Source of the DNA: Arthrinium phaeospermum
Taxonomy: Eukaryota > Ascomycota > Sordariomycetes > Amphisphaeriales > Apiosporaceae
Direction: 5' to 3'
DNA: 64,000 nucleotides
NCBI GenBank assembly: GCA_006503535.1
Contig: QYRS01000011.1
Location: 992,001-1,056,000 of the forward strand
Position 1 is the stretch's first letter; each line of letters opens with the position of its first letter. The notes under the pieces were generated by a model. The model saw only the letters and a program-made list of their open reading frames with translations, made no database searches and was not told the DNA's origin. This document shows, piece by piece, positions 58,600-64,000 of this stretch. A program made the position numbers and the translations under genes.

Positions 58600-61500
58600 G
58601 AGACGCAATCTGCTGGAGACACCGGCTTGCCTCTGGTGCGCTTCCACTGGTGGAAAACGATGGTTTTGTGAGGACGACTCAGCACTTTGTTTATGATTGG
58701 TACGATATCCGGCGACTATTACGCCACAGTTTGTCAACATTGCACTATATCCTAATGCGCCGCGACAACATGGACCTTTTGTTTTCACGTCCCGAAAACC
58801 GAGGGTCTAGATACCTGGACTGGAGCACAAAAGACCGGAAAAGCGCAACGCTCTATTCGCCATTTCGCGCATTTTTATTCCCATTTCGCTATTTACGATC
58901 GCATTTCGCACATTTTCTGCTGGCATGTATATGAGGAACGAGTGATGAGAAGAATGACCTAGGATGGACAGCTTAGGTGTTTATGAGGCTGTGTGGAGTT
59001 GGGCTGATGTTAATTGTTTTTCCTTCCAAGATACCGACCGTCTTTCATCGCGGCGGAGTCTGTTCTGTTTCTGATTTCGGATGACTTTTCTTTTCTTTTC
59101 TTCCTTTTCTCTTCTACTTCTCTTCTCTATTCTACATGGTTATGGCTGTGCCAACGCTATTGCGACTCACCATGCTTTGAAGGCGAGTGTTTCGCTTCTT
59201 CTGCATGGCGTAAGAGTTGGGATTCATAGATCTGTATGGAAGTTCACACTTCTCGTGGCGGGGTTGTTGTACTGCACATAGGCTTGCCATCCGCCACTCA
59301 GTTGCCTACGAGGGGTTTCTCCTTGAGTTTTTCTTTGGCCGATAGACTCGATCTTGGGAATTTGTCATTTCAGGGAGGAAGGTGGTCCTGTGCCACCATC
59401 GCAAGGACATCAAGGGGCGAGGTGGGCTGTTGAGACAGCATTATCTCAGCGACAATGTTTTTTTTTCTCTGCGCCTAGGGTTTTCGGCAGCGGTATTGGG
59501 TTCTGGATGGATCGCCACAACTGTTAGTGGCGTGCCTCTTTGGAACATTCGCAGCTTAGTCATGATTTACAAGGCACTTAGGATATTCCAAGAAGCAATA
59601 ATGGAAATCACGAAGGGCTCGTGCGAAATGCCGACCTGTCGTATTTGGACGCATCATGATGTCTCTTGTTGCACCGTGTACACCACTGACCATGCCGTAG
59701 AGCAACATGGGCGCCGATCTCAAGACGGCGCCGTACCTGTAGGATTGTCATGCAGGTTTCCCCGTAGCAAGCCGTACTACTTGGCATGCAGAGCAGTGGT
59801 TTGGTACATCTTGACAGCTCCTTGGACCACGCGTCCCCCTTCCTCTACATACGTGTTAATGCTGGAGACTTGGAGAGTGTTGCTTGCTACGCGCTGCCAC
59901 ACCGCACATTGCCGAGGTGACACGAGAGTGGAAGTCGGACCAAGGAGAGACGCGTTCACTGCACAAGCGAGATGGTCTCCATGCCTTACTAAGATAGGGG
60001 ATCAACTGCACTGCGATGCAATGAATGACGCGGTCGATGCGAAAGACGGGATGCAACAGCTGACATTTATTGGGCACCTGCATAACTGGCTTGTACATGG
60101 CTATGCAGTGACTGGCTGGGCCAGGAGAAAGAAGCACGGTGGGGAGATGGATGGATGGACCCTTATGGCACGGGAGATATCACCCACCAACCCCCTAAAA
60201 ACCCAAAAGTCGCGGGGAGGGGATCCCAAACCTGATCGGATCTTGCGCTTCCCAGGTGCCACAGCCGTCTTCTTCCATCCAGACTTCTCGAAGCGGGTAC
60301 TTGGCGGCGACGACTCAGTATGTGCCAGCCAAGGCGGTACTGTGCGTCCAGACCGACCTTTTGAACCCCTTCTTTTCGTCCGATTCCCCCGACCCGACCG
60401 ACCCCGTCGGTTTTTTAGAAGAGCGGAGCGCCCTTTGTGGGAAGTGAGAGGAGGGAGAGAACTTCTGGAACCCGCGATCCATCATCCGGATTCCCCGAAA
60501 CCACATGAATCGGTCGCAGTGGAGAGGGATTTGGCCAACTGGCAAAAAGTCGACCTTTTAATAATACTGGCTATGCCGGATATAGTTTGAGACCACGCAC
60601 TGTCTAGTAAGCTTGGCGGGCTGTTGTTGTTGCTGCTGCTTGGACTGGTTCCCCAGGGGGAGGGGGGTGGCCCGGCGCATGGAGGATTATGCAAATCTGC
60701 TAAAGTAACATGTGCCGCCGCCTATGTACTCTATGGGATGGCACACACGGCTTGGCGGACGTCTATGCGACTTTTGGGGAATTGGAGATGAGAGATGAGA
60801 CGACCGGGCTTGAAACGGGGTGCACTCATCATCTCATCTCAGTAATGATGTGCTGCTGTTGGCTGGGTGAAAAGGATGGATGGAAAAGGATGCGAGGAGG
60901 ATGGGATGACATGATGGGCAGCCGAGCGGTTAACTCGTACATACCCCAAACTTGTTGTTGTTGCTGCTTGCTGCTTGCTTGCATCATACCCCCTTTCCAC
61001 AATAGGCATCTCATCTGCGATCCAATGCATTCATTCCATTGTTTATGTGCGTAAGTATGTACGTATTGTAGTTGCTCCATCGACCACCGAAGCAGAAAGT
61101 CCACGGCGACGGGGATGCAAGTCATTATTAGCTTCGCTTGCTCGCATTGCCCATCGGGGACCAGAAACACATTGAGACAGGGCGCGCTAGCGAATCGCCC
61201 ATTGCCAGGTCCACTGGCGGGTTGTTGGTCTGTGGTCTATGTACAGTATGTATCAATTGTACTTCAATTTAGTACCGGCCAGACCTGATGTGTTGTCATG
61301 AAACAGCGGCCACTAGGAGGTAAGTGTGTAGATAATTCGCAGAGAGGCCATGCTCTCCCCACGATACGTACATACAGATATCTAAAGTAGAGACAGCCTC
61401 TACCTTAAGAGACACTACAGGCGGTAAGAGGTGCAGCTACAGCCTGGCACGGCTGTATTTCAAATAGATGTGATATCGACCTGGATATAGCTGAATCAGA

Positions 61501-62205
61501 GTTCGAACCTCGCGAACACCCAGGTCTCACTTATAAGCTCGACAAGGAATGATCGCCTCTGGGGTCATGACAGGTGATCTGTCGTGTATCAAACCTATTG
61601 ATGCAACGTGAACATCCAGCACGGGAGAGACAAGCGAAACGTTAGCGCTAACGGTAACCACGTCCCGACTAGGTAAACCGTTTTAGCCACGGTCAAGTAG
61701 CTGTGGCTGTGCCAAGCAGTGGCTGACAGCGTTGTCTAGTCGACGGGGCAGCTTTGGCGAATCAACAGATGACGTCCCTCCCCTCCCAACCTCTTCCTAT
61801 TGACTTGACTACTTTTCTCTTGGCGGGTGGTGCGTGGTGCGTGGACAAACCAGCCTCCCAATTTCGCTGCCAACTCGACTTGCAGTGTCTGGGCAACCAC
61901 CGGACAACCGATTCTGTCTCACCTAGTTCTCTCTCTCCATTCATTCTCTTTACTGCCTGTTCAATCACGACTGCACGCGATACCCCAAAAAAGAACGATA
62001 TTCGACATTCTTTTGCAGTCTCTCTTTCCTCGGCGCCGTACCGACCAGTAAACACGACAATTGCCAATTCTCATTGATTTGGCTGGGTACGACCCACAGG
62101 TACCAGCCGGGTCATTTATCGAAGCTCTCATCACACAATTGATTCCATCCTCAGCACACCACAGCCTCAACATCAACAGGCAGCACACCGTCCCTCTCGC
62201 CTACC
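58600..62205. other. Intergenic region with an unexplained 402-codon open frame
   Basis: The flanking genes are in tandem, so this holds the 3' end of one and the promoter of the next. A 402-codon open frame runs 59382-60590 (plus), but its translation is rich in Trp, Cys, His and Arg with no domain, and the GC-rich, pyrimidine-poor sequence around it does not look like a gene. The 450 bases before 62206 are CT-rich and probably the leader of the membrane protein. Confidence 0.5.
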
Positions 62206-63366
62206 ATGGCGCCCTTGCTGCCAACTCTGGCAGCAAATGCCCGCTCTTTGCTCCTCGCACGCGCGGATGACAAGAATGACGATACTGGCAAAGACCCGGG
62301 TCCGCCCAGCGGCTTAGTCGACCCCCACAACATCAACAACAAGGGCATGTTCGCACTGTTCGCTCTCATCGGCGTCGCTTTTGTTTTGGTCGGCATCTGG
62401 TTCTTCTTCTGGGCCAAGAACGGCGGCTTCTACTTCCAGGAGGACGACTGGGACGACTACAAGAGTACGGTGCTGCGACGCAAGGGACCCAACGGCACCA
62501 TCCTGTCCAACGCCACCAAGTCGACGAAGCTGGGCGGCGGAAGCATCTACAAGGACTTTGACGACGCGAACACGGAGTACACTGGCGCTCAGACGCACAC
62601 GTTCATCAGTGGCCGAACCGACGACACCGGCAGCACCCTCTCCGGCGTGACGGCGGGCGCCTCTGACCTGGCCGCTCGCGAGAAGCGGGCCGCGAAACGG
62701 GAGAGGCGCGACCGCGAGAAGGAGAAGAAGCGGGACCGCAAGCACCGCCACGGCCGCAAGGTGGGCGAGGACGGCGCCCTGGTGGATGAGGAGGCCGAGG
62801 CCGAGGCTAAGGACGCCATGCGGGCGTACCGCCACGAGAAGGCGGCGCGCGTCGGCGGCATCAACAAGGAGAGCGAGGGCAGCCAGTGGGACGGCTCGAC
62901 GAACCCGGGCAGCTCGACGGCCGGCTCCACCCTGCTCAGCGACAACCAGTCCCAGCCCGCGCCCGCGCCCGAGCGCAAGAAGACGCGGGACAAGCGCGGC
63001 ACCGGCGGCATCCGCAAGGTCTACAGTACTGCCGACCGCCGCGAAGCCCGCGAGAACGACCGCATCAAGTCCGAGGCCCGCCGCCTGCAGGACAAGGGCC
63101 GCGCCGCCGGCCGCCGCGACTTCAGCTACCAGCGCGCCGAGAGCTACCAGCGCCCTCCTCCCCTGCTCGAGAGCAGCGAGGTCAACACCGACATGAGCAG
63201 CGATCTGGGCACCAAGTCGTATTCGCACCACATCCCCGGCCTCTCTTCGTCGTCGGGGGCAGGAGCCAGCGATATGGGTGGCACGGACATCGTGGACTAT
63301 GCCCAGGACCGGAGAAAGAAGCGCGGCACCAACAACGGATACCGCCGGCAGCGGGACGAGGAATAG
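62206..63366 (+). CDS. Single-pass membrane protein with charged cytoplasmic tail, function unknown
   Basis: A single-exon frame of 386 residues (start context ACCATGGCG). The N-terminus is short and has no obvious cleavable signal. Residues 48-70 (GMFALFALIGVAFVLVGIWFFFW) form one strong transmembrane helix, preceded by a polar acidic segment and followed by KNGGFYFQEDDWDDYKSTVLRRKGPNGT. The rest is a long polar tail: REKRAAKRERRDREKEKKRDRKHRHGRK (about residues 158-185), an Ala/Glu-rich helical stretch, Ser/Gly/Thr segments and a second basic block (PERKKTRDKRGTGGIRKVYSTADRRE). The positive charge is mainly on the side after the helix, so the positive-inside rule puts the tail in the cytosol. 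The YFQEDDWDDYKSTVLRRKG block right after the helix looks like a fungal family signature. GC3 is very high from 62.7 kb on. I recognise no enzyme domain. Confidence 0.85.
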   Translation: MAPLLPTLAANARSLLLARADDKNDDTGKDPGPPSGLVDPHNINNKGMFALFALIGVAFVLVGIWFFFWAKNGGFYFQEDDWDDYKSTVLRRKGPNGTILSNATKSTKLGGGSIYKDFDDANTEYTGAQTHTFISGRTDDTGSTLSGVTAGASDLAAREKRAAKRERRDREKEKKRDRKHRHGRKVGEDGALVDEEAEAEAKDAMRAYRHEKAARVGGINKESEGSQWDGSTNPGSSTAGSTLLSDNQSQPAPAPERKKTRDKRGTGGIRKVYSTADRREARENDRIKSEARRLQDKGRAAGRRDFSYQRAESYQRPPPLLESSEVNTDMSSDLGTKSYSHHIPGLSSSSGAGASDMGGTDIVDYAQDRRKKRGTNNGYRRQRDEE

Positions 63367-64000
63367 GGGAGGCAGAGGCAGTGTGGGAAGATGATGGAGG
63401 GTCCATGCCAAGTCCCGGCGGGCAAGCTCCATGACAACAGCGGCCCTGAACTCAGGCTTGGGTCGCATGCATAATGAATGCATGCCTTCTATTTGACGCT
63501 GACTACGCTCCGCCCCATGTGGAAGCATGGAACTCCATGGACCGTACGCATCCCTCCTTTGAGGATTGCATGAGAAAACGAAGACGACTACTATTGCAAG
63601 CGATGATGATGTGTCTCGCTTGACGCAAGAGGGAATCTGGGTTCATAATTTTTGGGCATGGCGTTTTTCTTGTTTGTTTGACCTTTGCTTTTTAATCAGG
63701 TACTATTCCGTCTGTGGTTCACGCATTGAGTATATGAAGTCCTGTATGTATGTAGAAGAAGTATGATACGAAGCGATGCGACACACGTTCGATCAGGGAA
63801 TCGGATAAAATAAACAAATACGAGATAAATAGACCAATGAAAAGAGACATCACCACCAAACCAGGTCGACTTTGAATGATGTGCATACTGCCTAGTGAAA
63901 TGGGGGTGCCTGTGGTCCAAAATGTTTGCGGTTAGGTTCGACCAAATTGTGAAGGCATCTGGAACGTATAATTACATACATTTGGGTCATTCGAACGTCA
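63367..64000. other. Right edge, 3' flank of the membrane protein gene
   Basis: No gene is seen. This should contain the 3' untranslated region of the preceding gene, and perhaps the edge of a further gene beyond the window. The sequence becomes AT-rich after 63640. Confidence 0.5.

Noticed and set aside
1..64000. CRISPR arrays, transposon ends, secondary-metabolite cluster genes
   Set aside because: None seen. Simple repeats are present, but there are no spaced direct repeats, no terminal inverted or long direct repeats, and no polyketide or peptide synthetase motifs.

Overview
The window is nuclear DNA from a filamentous ascomycete, most likely a Sordariomycete. The genes carry short introns (46 to about 100 bases) with GTRAGT-like donors and CTAAC-type branch sites. 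The gene set is plainly fungal (Tof1/Swi1, fungal glycogenin, Hrd1, EFM7/Nnt1-type methyltransferase). There is one intron-containing proline tRNA and no bacterial operon structure. I cannot name the species. All exon structures were read by eye from the bases and have no transcript support.

Layout. 1-5309: no supported gene. 5310-10408: a divergent pair, a mitochondrial-type 3-hydroxyacyl-CoA dehydrogenase (minus) and the replication-fork protein Tof1/Swi1 (plus), 368 bases apart. 11086-11175: tRNA-Pro(AGG) with an 18-base intron, minus. 12081-13328: a probable fungal F-box-like gene, minus. 15435-17999: glycogenin, six exons, apparently with one GC-AG intron. 19587-20557: an EFM7/Nnt1-like methyltransferase whose frame is broken by one missing base in a C run, minus. 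21586-21617: a run of 32 C. 22808-25031: a C2H2 zinc-finger regulator, minus.

25032-39815 is almost 15 kb without a gene I can support. 39816-43943 is a second divergent pair: a small AhpD/carboxymuconolactone-decarboxylase-like protein (minus) and the ER ubiquitin ligase Hrd1 (plus). 46973-47746 is a small acidic conserved-looking protein (minus). 47747-56787 is another 9 kb gene-poor stretch. 56788-58599 is a 603-residue disordered protein with a nine-residue charged repeat near its end. 62206-63366 is a single-pass membrane protein with a long, highly charged tail.

The genes do not form a pathway or cluster. They are mostly housekeeping functions: fatty-acid oxidation, fork protection, glycogen priming, methylation of a translation factor, and ER-associated degradation. 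I found no CRISPR array, no intact transposon, no secondary-metabolite cluster and no clear new system. The points most worth following are the methyltransferase frameshift, the GC-AG intron, the in-frame retainable intron in tof1, the nine-residue repeat protein, and the two large gene-poor stretches.
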